Assembly (NCBI GenBank): GCA_050945795.1
Contig: JBMNTP010000020.1
Span: 1 to 36,211 of the forward strand
Direction: 5' to 3'
Source of the DNA: JBMNTP01 sp050945795
GTDB lineage: Bacteria; Bacillota; Clostridia; Christensenellales; MGBC116941
DNA length: 36,211 nucleotides
Shown: piece by piece, positions 24,272 to 31,345 of the stretch
Numbering within the stretch: position 1 is the first letter of the stretch
Layout of the letters: every line of letters starts with the position of its first letter
Notes under the pieces: generated by a model
What the model saw: the letters and a program-made list of their open reading frames with translations, nothing else
What the model was told of the DNA's origin: nothing
The model's database searches: none
Made by a program: the position numbers and the translations under genes

Positions 24272-25465
24272 ATGGGTTTGTCAGAAAGGGCGCTAAGTAT
24301 CGCCGGATCGCTTACATTGGAGATTGACGCAAGGGCAAAACAAATGAAGGCCGAAGGAAAAGATGTTGTAGGATTTGGGGCGGGAGAACCGGATTTCGAT
24401 ACCCCGAATTTTATAAAGGAAGCGGCTAAGGAGGCACTTGACAAGGGTATGACAAAATATACTCCTGCAAGCGGCAGCCTTGATTATAAAAAGGCAATTT
24501 GCAGAAAGCTGTTAAGGGATAGCGGCCTTGAGTATCAGCCTTCTCAGATTATAATCTCTAACGGGGCTAAGCATTCGCTGTTTAACACCTTCCAGGCAAT
24601 ACTAAATCCCGGCGATGAAGTTATAATACCTTCGCCATTTTGGCTTAGCTATCCTGAAATGGTAAAGATGGCGGACGGCAAGCCGGTATTTGTGGAGACA
24701 GGTGAGCAAAACGGCTTTAAAATGAGCGCGGCACAGTTTGAGGCGGCTATAACGCCAAAGACAAAGGCGATTGTGATAAACTCACCGTCAAATCCCTGCG
24801 GTTCGGTATATAGTGAAAGCGAGCTTAGGGATATCGCCGCGATAGCGCTGGAAAAACGCATATTTGTAGTTTCCGACGAAATATATGAGCATCTTATATA
24901 TGATGGGGAAAAGGCTATAAGCATAGCGTCGCTAGGAGAGGGCATAAAAGACCTTACAATTATAGTAAACGGGATGTCCAAGGCATATGCCATGACGGGC
25001 TGGCGGCTCGGATATACGGCGAGCAGGGTTGATATAGCCAAGGTTATGGGGAACTACCAAAGCCATGCGACATCAAACCCCAACTCCATAGCGCAGCATG
25101 CCGGCATGGTAGCCCTTGATGGACCGGAGGACGCTATAAAGGCCATGGTTAAAGAGTTTGACGCCAGAAGAAAGCTTATGTATGATACGGTGAACTCTAT
25201 CGACAATTTGAGCTGCATTATGCCAAAGGGCGCGTTTTATATAATGGTAAATATAAGCGGAGTGCTGCATAAGCGCTCAAACGGCAGAAAGATACGCGGG
25301 AGCATGGATTTTGCTTCGTCGCTTTTGGAGTCTAAGAATGTTACGGTGGTACCGGGTGTGGCGTTTGGAGCGGATAATTTTATAAGGCTGTCGTACGCTA
25401 CTTCAAGAGATAATATTGAAAAGGGACTTGCGAGAATACAGGAATTTGTAAAAGAGCTGGAATAA
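24272..25465 (+). CDS. Pyridoxal-phosphate aminotransferase, class I (aspartate aminotransferase-like)
   Basis: 397 residues, fold-type I. Residues expected for the family are present: Asn174 in NSPSNPCG, Asp202 and Tyr205 in SDEIYEHL, the PLP Schiff-base Lys237 in NGMSKAYAMTGWRLGY, and Arg in FIRLSYATS for the substrate carboxylate. VGFGAGEPDFDTP is the N-terminal family motif. It probably interconverts aspartate/oxaloacetate with 2-oxoglutarate/glutamate, though aromatic or branched substrates are possible in this Ib subgroup. GGAGGTG lies 7 bases upstream of the ATG. The DRE-TIM enzyme gene follows after 50 bases, so both may act in one amino acid pathway. Confidence 0.93.
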   Translation: MGLSERALSIAGSLTLEIDARAKQMKAEGKDVVGFGAGEPDFDTPNFIKEAAKEALDKGMTKYTPASGSLDYKKAICRKLLRDSGLEYQPSQIIISNGAKHSLFNTFQAILNPGDEVIIPSPFWLSYPEMVKMADGKPVFVETGEQNGFKMSAAQFEAAITPKTKAIVINSPSNPCGSVYSESELRDIAAIALEKRIFVVSDEIYEHLIYDGEKAISIASLGEGIKDLTIIVNGMSKAYAMTGWRLGYTASRVDIAKVMGNYQSHATSNPNSIAQHAGMVALDGPEDAIKAMVKEFDARRKLMYDTVNSIDNLSCIMPKGAFYIMVNISGVLHKRSNGRKIRGSMDFASSLLESKNVTVVPGVAFGADNFIRLSYATSRDNIEKGLARIQEFVKELE

Positions 25466-25515
25466 TTTCTGTGAAATATGATTTAAAATTTTAATGTTTG
25501 GAGGATGTAATAAAA

Positions 25516-26934
25516 ATGGACGATTCTAAAAGGTATTTGTATTTTGACAAGAACACAAAGGTTTTGCAGGAAAACCTTTATCATTACAGATTGCAGGAAG
25601 TTGACGAGCCGAATCTGTTTAGAGAGATATTCCCGTATGACGGCATACCTATGGTGCCTTTCAACCTGCGCCGCGTGCCCATGAATCCGCCGGATGATAT
25701 CTGGATAACCGACACCACCTTCCGCGACGGGCAGCAGAGCCGTTCGCCGTTTACCGTTGAGCAGATTGTAACGCTGTTTAAGCTTATGTCAAAGCTCGGC
25801 GGGCCAAAGGGCATTATAAGGCAGAGCGAATTCTTTATCTACACTGATAAGGACAAGGAAGCGGTAAGGAAGTGCATGGATCTTGGGCTGGAGTTCCCCG
25901 AGGTTACAACATGGATACGCGCCGTTGAAAGCGACTTTAAAATTGTTAAGGAAATGGGAGTTAAGGAGACCGGCATACTTGTAAGCTGCTCCGACTACCA
26001 TATATTCAAAAAGATGAACCTTACCCGCTCACAGGCTATGGAAAAGTATCTTGGCATAGTCAAGGCGGCGCTTGATGAGGGCATTAGGCCCAGATGCCAT
26101 TTCGAGGACATAACGAGGGCGGATTTCTATGGATTTGTAGTTCCGTTCGCGTCCGAGCTTAGGAAGCTTAGCGAAGAGGCCGGCATACCCATTAAAATAC
26201 GCGCCTGCGATACAATGGGCTACGGAGTATCTTATCCCGGCGTATCGCTGCCGCGCAGCGTACAGGGCATAATATACGGTCTGAACAGATATGCGGGATT
26301 CCCGAGCGAACAGCTTGAGTGGCATGGTCATAACGACTTCTACAAGGTCGTAACAAACTCCTCAACGGCATGGCTGTATGGATGTAGCGCGGTAAGCTGC
26401 TCGCTGCTTGGCATAGGAGAGAGGACGGGTAACTGCCCGCTCGAGGCTATGACTATTGAGTATGCGTCGCTTCGCGGCACCGACGATGGTATGGACTTTA
26501 GCGCCATAACCGAGATAGCCGAGTATTTCGAAAACGAAATCGGATATCAGATACCGCCGCGCACACCGTTTGTAGGCAGCGCGTTTAACAGCACGAGAGC
26601 CGGCATACATGCCGACGGACTGCTCAAGGATGAGGAGATATACAACATATTCGACACCGCAAAGATACTCAACCGTCCGGTTACGGTTATGGTAAACTCG
26701 CATTCCGGCTCCGCGGGCATAGCTCATTGGATAAACAGCTTTTTCAGGCTGTCGGCGGAAGACGCTGTTGATAAGCGCAGCGAGTTGGTAGCTAAAATCA
26801 AAGAGCATGTAGACGCGCAGTACCTCGACGGGCGCAACAGCTCTATGGGCGATGAGGAGCTTATTGAGATAATAAACGGCATAGACCCCGATGCGATTGA
26901 GCGTTTCAAGCAGCTAAGAAGAGGGGATAAGTAA
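25516..26934 (+). CDS. DRE-TIM acyltransferase: isopropylmalate/homocitrate synthase family, possible Re-citrate synthase
   Basis: 472 residues with an HMGL-like TIM barrel. The DRE-type motif is TDTTFRDGQQ (65-74; Asp66 as metal ligand), the proton relay and metal site are in HFEDIT (195-200), and His270/His272 in WHGHNDF are the metal histidines. ERTGNCPLEA and FNSTRAGIHADGLLKDEEIYNIFD are also family marks. It condenses an acyl-CoA with a 2-oxo acid. There is no LeuA regulatory C-terminal domain of full length, and the N-terminal extension of about 60 residues is unusual for LeuA. That architecture recalls the clostridial Re-citrate synthase group, but homocitrate or citramalate synthase remain possible. 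Placement behind an aminotransferase fits 2-oxo acid metabolism. Confidence 0.85.
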   Translation: MDDSKRYLYFDKNTKVLQENLYHYRLQEVDEPNLFREIFPYDGIPMVPFNLRRVPMNPPDDIWITDTTFRDGQQSRSPFTVEQIVTLFKLMSKLGGPKGIIRQSEFFIYTDKDKEAVRKCMDLGLEFPEVTTWIRAVESDFKIVKEMGVKETGILVSCSDYHIFKKMNLTRSQAMEKYLGIVKAALDEGIRPRCHFEDITRADFYGFVVPFASELRKLSEEAGIPIKIRACDTMGYGVSYPGVSLPRSVQGIIYGLNRYAGFPSEQLEWHGHNDFYKVVTNSSTAWLYGCSAVSCSLLGIGERTGNCPLEAMTIEYASLRGTDDGMDFSAITEIAEYFENEIGYQIPPRTPFVGSAFNSTRAGIHADGLLKDEEIYNIFDTAKILNRPVTVMVNSHSGSAGIAHWINSFFRLSAEDAVDKRSELVAKIKEHVDAQYLDGRNSSMGDEELIEIINGIDPDAIERFKQLRRGDK

Positions 26935-26947
26935 ATCTAGAGCAGAA

Positions 26948-26975
26948 AGCCGGCGCATTAGCGTCGGCTTTTTTT
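26948..26975 (+). terminator. Intrinsic terminator after the DRE-TIM gene
   Basis: AGCCGGCG (26948-26955) pairs with CGTCGGCT (26962-26969, one G-U), followed by a T7 run. Confidence 0.86.
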
Positions 26976-26987
26976 GGTACAGAAAGG

Positions 26988-27044
26988 GAGGGGACGTGCC
27001 GCCGGCGGCCAACCCTTTGAAAAGGATTGGATCCCAAACTTTAA
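26988..27044. repeat. REP-like interspersed repeat, copy 1
   Basis: About 57 bp with a GC-rich half (GTGCCGCCGGCGGCC) and an internal imperfect palindrome CCAACCCTTT/AAAGGATTGG ending in ATCCCAAACTTT. It matches the reverse complement of 30464-30520 at about 90% over the common part. Both copies sit directly behind a transcription terminator. Confidence 0.8.
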
Positions 27045-27084
27045 GTATGGAACATATGCGGCTATTGCAGTATTTAGTGCAATG

Positions 27085-27118
27085 AAAAAATAAGGGTTAT
27101 CGATATCTCGATAACCCT
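27085..27118 (-). terminator. Terminator of glyQS (minus strand)
   Basis: AGGGTTATCGA (27093-27103) pairs perfectly with TCGATAACCCT (27108-27118); on the minus strand the stem is followed by TTATTTTTTC. Confidence 0.82.
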
Positions 27119-27179
27119 ATTATAAAGCCAATATAATACACAGAAAATGCTCTTATAAAGGCATTTTCATAATGTAGTT

Positions 27180-27203
27180 CTTAAGGGACAATTGTCCCTT
27201 AAG
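27180..27203. repeat. Perfect 24-bp palindrome downstream of glyQS
   Basis: CTTAAGGGACAA (27180-27191) is followed immediately by its exact reverse complement. It lies 41 bases beyond the glyQS stop and has no T run on either side. It could be a protein-binding site or an RNA hairpin protecting the 3' end. Confidence 0.75.
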
Positions 27204-27244
27204 CGGAAATTTCATAGCAGAGCCTCCAACATACCCTCCCGATA

Positions 27245-28636
27245 CTAATACGCCATATGCTCAGCGAACCATGCCGGCAGCTCATCACGATGTACGCTTA
27301 CCTGCTCCATTGTATCGCGGTCGCGTATTGTCACCATGCCGGTGGATTCTGTTTCAAAGTCCACGCATATGCACCACGGCGTACCTATTTCGTCCTGACG
27401 GCGATAGCGTTTGCCTATCGAGCCGGTTTCATCATAATCGCACATTATATGCTTGGACAGCTCAGCGTGTATTTCAGACGCCAGAGCTCCGAGTTTGTTT
27501 TTCTGGAGCGGCAATACCGCCGCCTTATACGGCGCGAGAGCGTGATGGAAGCGCATTACAACGCGGGTGTCACCGTCGGCGAGCGTTTCTTCATCATACG
27601 CGGCGCAGAGAAATACCAGCGTTACCCTGTCGGCGCCAAGCGAAGGCTCAACGCAGTAAGGTACGTACTTCTCGTTTGTTACGGGGTCGAGGTAGTCCAT
27701 AGATTCGCCGCTGTGCTGTGAGTGCTGCTTAAGGTCGAAATCGGTGCGGTCGGCTATGCCCCAAAGCTCGCCCCAGCCAAACGGGAAAAGATACTCTATG
27801 TCTGTTGTGGCGCGCGAGTAATGGGAAAGCTCCTCAGCGGTATGGTCACGCATTCTCATGTCGCTTTCCGGAACGCCGAGCCCTTTAAGCCATTCTACGC
27901 AATAGCTGCGCCAATAATCGAACCATTCAGGATTGGTGCCGGGAGCGCAGAAGAACTCAAGCTCCATTTGCTCGAATTCGCGGGTACGGAAAATGAAGTT
28001 GCCCGGCGTTATTTCGTTACGGAAAGATTTTCCTATCTGACATATTCCAAAAGGAATTTTGCGGCGGGTAGAGCGCTGTATGTTTTTAAAATTAACGAAT
28101 ATGCCCTGCGCCGTTTCGGGGCGGAGGTATACCGCAGAGGCGGTATCTTCGTTTGCGCCCTGGAAGGTTTTAAACATAAGGTTGAATTTCCTTATGGAAG
28201 TAAAGTCCTTTTTGCCGCAATCGGGGCAGGTGATGCCCTTTTCATCGACATATGCCTCCAGTTTGTCGTTGCTCCAGCCGTCTACCGGCTGGTCAATGTT
28301 ATTAAGCTTGTTATAGTCCTCTATAAGTTTGTCCGCTCTAAAGCGCGACTTGCACGCCCGACAGTCCATAAGCGGGTCGTTAAAGCCGCTGACATGTCCT
28401 GATGCCACCCAAGTTTTAGGGTTCATAAGTATGGCGGCGTCAAGACCGACATTATAGCGGTTTTCTTGCACGAACTTTTTCCACCACGCTTTTTTGGCGT
28501 TGTTTTTAAGCTCTACGCCGAGCGGGCCGTAATCCCAGGTATTGGCAAGTCCGCCGTATATCTCGCTTCCGGGGAATATAAATCCACGATTCTTACACAG
28601 CGCAACAATTTTTTCCATCGTTTTTTCGACAGGCAT
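27245..28636 (-). CDS. glyQS: Glycyl-tRNA synthetase, homodimeric (alpha2) type
   Basis: 463 residues, the single-chain eukaryote/archaea-like form and not the alpha2-beta2 form of E. coli and Bacillus subtilis. Class II motifs: motif 1 near GSEIYGGLANTWDYGPLG, motif 2 FRNEITPGNFIFRTREFEQMELE (in part), motif 3 EPSLGADRVTL. Zinc-type cysteine pairs CRAC and CPDC are present in the insertion (about residues 92-142). A C-terminal anticodon-binding domain follows (VLPLQKNKLG onward). It charges tRNA-Gly. CGGAGG precedes the ATG at about 8 bases. The predicted leader is about 30 nt, so there is no room for a glycine T-box. Confidence 0.97.
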   Translation of the reverse strand: MPVEKTMEKIVALCKNRGFIFPGSEIYGGLANTWDYGPLGVELKNNAKKAWWKKFVQENRYNVGLDAAILMNPKTWVASGHVSGFNDPLMDCRACKSRFRADKLIEDYNKLNNIDQPVDGWSNDKLEAYVDEKGITCPDCGKKDFTSIRKFNLMFKTFQGANEDTASAVYLRPETAQGIFVNFKNIQRSTRRKIPFGICQIGKSFRNEITPGNFIFRTREFEQMELEFFCAPGTNPEWFDYWRSYCVEWLKGLGVPESDMRMRDHTAEELSHYSRATTDIEYLFPFGWGELWGIADRTDFDLKQHSQHSGESMDYLDPVTNEKYVPYCVEPSLGADRVTLVFLCAAYDEETLADGDTRVVMRFHHALAPYKAAVLPLQKNKLGALASEIHAELSKHIMCDYDETGSIGKRYRRQDEIGTPWCICVDFETESTGMVTIRDRDTMEQVSVHRDELPAWFAEHMAY

Positions 28637-28672
28637 AGCATAATCCTCCGATATATCTAATCATACTTAAAA

Positions 28673-28701
28673 ATCATAACAGATATGGCGGCTTAAGACA
28701 A
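28673..28701 (-). promoter_or_regulatory. Promoter of glyQS (minus strand)
   Basis: On the minus strand: TTGTCT (28701-28696), a 17-nt spacer, TATGAT (28678-28673) with TG in extended -10 position. It diverges from the trpB2 promoter, whose -35 begins 13 bases away. Confidence 0.7.
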
Positions 28702-28713
28702 ATGATTTTTCGC

Positions 28714-28743
28714 TTGACACCTACTTATACCGGTGATTATAAT
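28714..28743 (+). promoter_or_regulatory. Consensus promoter of trpB2
   Basis: TTGACA (28714-28719), an 18-nt spacer, TATAAT (28738-28743). Transcription starting near 28750 rules out translation starts further upstream and supports the ATG at 28817. Confidence 0.8.
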
Positions 28744-28816
28744 AATTACGTCGTGCGCCATAGAGGCGGGCGGTATAGTTTTAGTAGAGATTAGAATAGA
28801 TGAGGAGAGAGCAGTA

Positions 28817-30181
28817 ATGAAAAAGCAAATCCCTTTTAAAACGTATCTTAGCGAATCTGAACTTCCAAAGCAATGGTATAATATTCAGGCCGATTTGCCT
28901 GAGCCGCTTGATCCTCCGCTAAGCCCGGCAACGAAAAAGCCGGTAGGGCCGGATGATTTAAGCGCTATTTTCCCTATGGAACTTATAATGCAGGAAGTTT
29001 CAACCGAAAGATATATAGATATTCCTAAAGAAGTAATGGAAATGTACGCCATGATGCGTCCATCGCCGCTGTGCAGGGCTTATGGCCTTGAAAAGGCGCT
29101 TGGCACTCCGGCGCATATTTATTATAAGTATGAGGGAAACAACCCTTCGGGCAGTCATAAACTTAACAGTGCGATACCCCAGGTGTATTACAACAAAATA
29201 GCCGGCATAAAAAACCTTACCACTGAAACAGGAGCAGGACAGTGGGGGACGGCGTTAAGCGTTGCTTGCAAGAGCTTTGATGTTGGATGTCAGGTATTTA
29301 TGGTGCGGGTATCGTCGCAGCAAAAGCCGTATAGAAAGATAATTATGCAGACCTACGGCGCCGAGGTTATAGAAAGCCCGAGCGAGCGCACCGAGATAGG
29401 CAAAAAGCTGCTCGAATCGCCGGACAATTATACAGGCAGCCTTGGCATGGCGATAAGCGAGGCGGTTGAGATAGCCGCCGCCAGCAAAGATACTAATTAT
29501 TCGCTGGGCAGCGTGCTTAACCATGTATGTTTGCATCAGTCGATTATAGGGCTTGAGGCTAAGTTGCAGTTTGAGAAGATAGACGAGTATCCCGATGTTG
29601 TAATAGGTTGCTGCGGCGGAGGAAGCAACTTCTCCGGTACCGTTGTACCCTTTCTTAAAGACAAGCTCGAAGGAAAGAACGTAAGGCTTGTAGGCGTTGA
29701 GCCGGCGGCTTGCCCATCGCTTACAAGAGGCGTTTACGCTTACGATTATGGCGATGCAGTAGGCGCGGTGCCGTTGCTTAAGATGTACACGCTCGGTCAT
29801 GCGTTTGTTCCGGCCGGTATACATGCCGGAGGGCTGCGTTATCACGGCATGGGGCCGCTTATGTCTAAGGTGCATAACCTTGGGCTTATAGAGGCCAAGA
29901 CGGCGCTACAAAGCGAGATATTTGAGGCGGGGCTGTTGTTCGCCAATACAGAAATGCTTATTCCCGCACCGGAAAGCTGTCATGCGATAAAGGGCGCTAT
30001 TGATGAGGCTATGGTTTGCAAGGAAAGCGGCGAAAAAAAGGTTATACTGTTTACGCTTAGCGGCAACGGATACTTTGATATGGCGGCTTATGACGGATAC
30101 CTTTCGGGCAATGCCGTTGATTTTGAGTTCACCGACTCCATGCTAGAAGAAAGTATTAAATGCCTTCCTAAGGTCGATTAA
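28817..30181 (+). CDS. trpB2: TrpB2-type tryptophan synthase beta chain (stand-alone)
   Basis: 454 residues, longer than classical TrpB (about 400) and with the N-terminal extension of the TrpB2 group. The PLP lysine is Lys115 in NPSGSHKLNSA. Other family marks are TETGAGQWG, the phosphate-binding loop CCGGGSNFSG, and HAGGLRYHGMGP. The enzyme joins indole and L-serine to make L-tryptophan. TrpB2 enzymes often work without TrpA as indole salvage, and no trpA or other trp genes are visible here. TGAGGAGAGAG supplies the ribosome binding site before 28817. It is a single-gene transcript, with a strong terminator 256 bases after the stop. Confidence 0.93.
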   Translation: MKKQIPFKTYLSESELPKQWYNIQADLPEPLDPPLSPATKKPVGPDDLSAIFPMELIMQEVSTERYIDIPKEVMEMYAMMRPSPLCRAYGLEKALGTPAHIYYKYEGNNPSGSHKLNSAIPQVYYNKIAGIKNLTTETGAGQWGTALSVACKSFDVGCQVFMVRVSSQQKPYRKIIMQTYGAEVIESPSERTEIGKKLLESPDNYTGSLGMAISEAVEIAAASKDTNYSLGSVLNHVCLHQSIIGLEAKLQFEKIDEYPDVVIGCCGGGSNFSGTVVPFLKDKLEGKNVRLVGVEPAACPSLTRGVYAYDYGDAVGAVPLLKMYTLGHAFVPAGIHAGGLRYHGMGPLMSKVHNLGLIEAKTALQSEIFEAGLLFANTEMLIPAPESCHAIKGAIDEAMVCKESGEKKVILFTLSGNGYFDMAAYDGYLSGNAVDFEFTDSMLEESIKCLPKVD

Positions 30182-30234
30182 TACAAAAGCGGAAAGTAAA
30201 ATATTTATTAAGATATCAGGTCGTCCTTTTGGCC

Positions 30235-30286
30235 GGCCTTTACTTTTCCCCTGTGCCCGGAACGGGTATTTCTGAAAAGTAAAGCC
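30235..30286. repeat. Long hairpin downstream of trpB2
   Basis: GGCCTTTACTTTTC (30235-30248) pairs with GAAAAGTAAAGCC (30274-30286), 13 bp with one bulge. The loop holds a small CCCG/CGGG stem. A weak GGTCG/CGGCC hairpin lies just upstream. Confidence 0.6.
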
Positions 30287-30436
30287 AAAACAAACCGATT
30301 GGGTTGGTATAGAGATTTATCGGAAAGAGTTGTTGAGGCAGGCTATGCGGTTTGGGGGATAAAGCTAAGAAACCTGTAGAGAGGCTTTAGAGGCGTTTTA
30401 CCATTGTTCAATGATAAATTACGCTTTAATTTTAGC

Positions 30437-30463
30437 AAAAAATGCCCCTTAGGGGCATTTTTT
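30437..30463. terminator. Bidirectional terminator between trpB2 and hisK
   Basis: AAAAAATGCCCC (30437-30448) and GGGGCATTTTTT (30452-30463) form a perfect 12-bp stem around TTA, with A and T tracts that work for both strands. Confidence 0.9.
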
Positions 30464-30520
30464 CAAAGTTTGGGATCCAACCCTTTTTAAAGGGTCGGCC
30501 GCCGGAGGCACATCCCCCGT
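30464..30520. repeat. REP-like interspersed repeat, copy 2 (inverted relative to copy 1)
   Basis: Reverse-complement match to 26988-27044 with about five mismatches over 52 aligned bases, including the shared TTGGATCCCAAACTTT. It begins at the last base of the terminator T tract. With copy 1 it brackets glyQS and trpB2. Confidence 0.8.
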
Positions 30521-30531
30521 ATTCCATTACT

Positions 30532-31329
30532 CTATATCCTGTAAAACACAGGGCGCATTTCTTCGAAGCGGCAGGCGTAGTCAAAGCCCGCCTCTTTTGC
30601 TATTTCACACGCATGGCTAAAATACTGCGCCACTCTATCGGCACGGTGTGCGTCGGATCCTAGGGTTATTATGTCGCCGCCAAGCTGTTTGTAGCGTTTT
30701 AGTATATCGACGCAGGGCATCGTAGTGCCGATTTTTTGATAAGCCGAGGTATTTATTTCAAGGCCTTTGCCGCCACTTATAAGCGTTTCAAGTATGGCGT
30801 CTATAAGGTCGGGCGTATCGTCGTAATAAAGCCGCGCGTCAGCATACGGCGCGAATTTGCTCGGGAAAGTTATATGGCCTAGTACATTGAAGGCGGAAAA
30901 GTTCTGTATGCAGTGCAGCACCGCTTGAAGGTACTCTGTAAATACAGCGGCTTTTGAGCGGCCTTCAAAAAAGGCGGGGGTGTATGTATCGACGTTGTCT
31001 ATTACATGAACCGAGCCTATTACAAAGTCGAGGTTGAGCGAATCAAGATACTTCTTGGTTTCATCAAACAGGCCTTCGTGCATGCCGGCTTCTATGCCGA
31101 CGCCGATCCATTTATCCGGATAACGTTCGCGCGCCTCTTCTATGCCGGCAGAGTATTTGACAAGGTCAATACTGTGCCAGCCGGGGTCGGGGTCTGGAAA
31201 TCCGAAATCCACATGCTCTGTAAAGCATATGCCGCCGAGACCCTTTTGGAAGGCCTGCGCCGCGACATCCGCCATAGCGGCGTCGCTGTCGACGGATATT
31301 TCGGAATGTATGTGCATATCGTAAAGCAA
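30532..31329 (-). CDS. hisK: PHP-family histidinol-phosphatase (HisK type)
   Basis: 265 residues with a PHP-domain metal cluster: DMHIHSE (residues 4-10), FTEHVDF (36-42), GIEAGMHEG, GSVHVID, LGHITFPSKF and GSDAHRADRV. It dephosphorylates histidinol phosphate in histidine synthesis; other PHP phosphoesterase roles are possible, since no his genes adjoin. The start codon is TTG at 31329, preceded by GGAGG with 8-9 bases spacing, while the next ATG lies four codons inside the first motif. The gene starts 16 bases after the leuS stop, so it is co-transcribed with leuS. Confidence 0.88.
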   Translation of the reverse strand: MLYDMHIHSEISVDSDAAMADVAAQAFQKGLGGICFTEHVDFGFPDPDPGWHSIDLVKYSAGIEEARERYPDKWIGVGIEAGMHEGLFDETKKYLDSLNLDFVIGSVHVIDNVDTYTPAFFEGRSKAAVFTEYLQAVLHCIQNFSAFNVLGHITFPSKFAPYADARLYYDDTPDLIDAILETLISGGKGLEINTSAYQKIGTTMPCVDILKRYKQLGGDIITLGSDAHRADRVAQYFSHACEIAKEAGFDYACRFEEMRPVFYRI

Positions 31330-31345
31330 TTAATATTCCTCCAAA

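Larger units (their letters stand above)
26935..27244. other. Convergent intergenic region packed with hairpins
   Basis: Between the stops of the DRE-TIM gene and glyQS lie, in order, a plus-strand terminator (26948-26975), a REP-like repeat (26988-27044), a minus-strand terminator (27085-27118), a bulged hairpin GAAAATGC/GCATTTTC (27143-27168) and a perfect 24-bp palindrome (27180-27203). No gene is seen. Confidence 0.7.
30182..30531. other. Convergent intergenic region trpB2-hisK
   Basis: No gene is seen. Contents: a long hairpin (30235-30286), about 150 bases of unremarkable sequence, a bidirectional terminator (30437-30463) and REP-like repeat copy 2 (30464-30520), which ends 11 bases before the hisK stop. 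Confidence 0.6.

Noticed and set aside
27722..28402. A 226-codon plus-strand frame opposite glyQS.
   Set aside because: Antisense to conserved class II synthetase motifs; no start signals and no domain.
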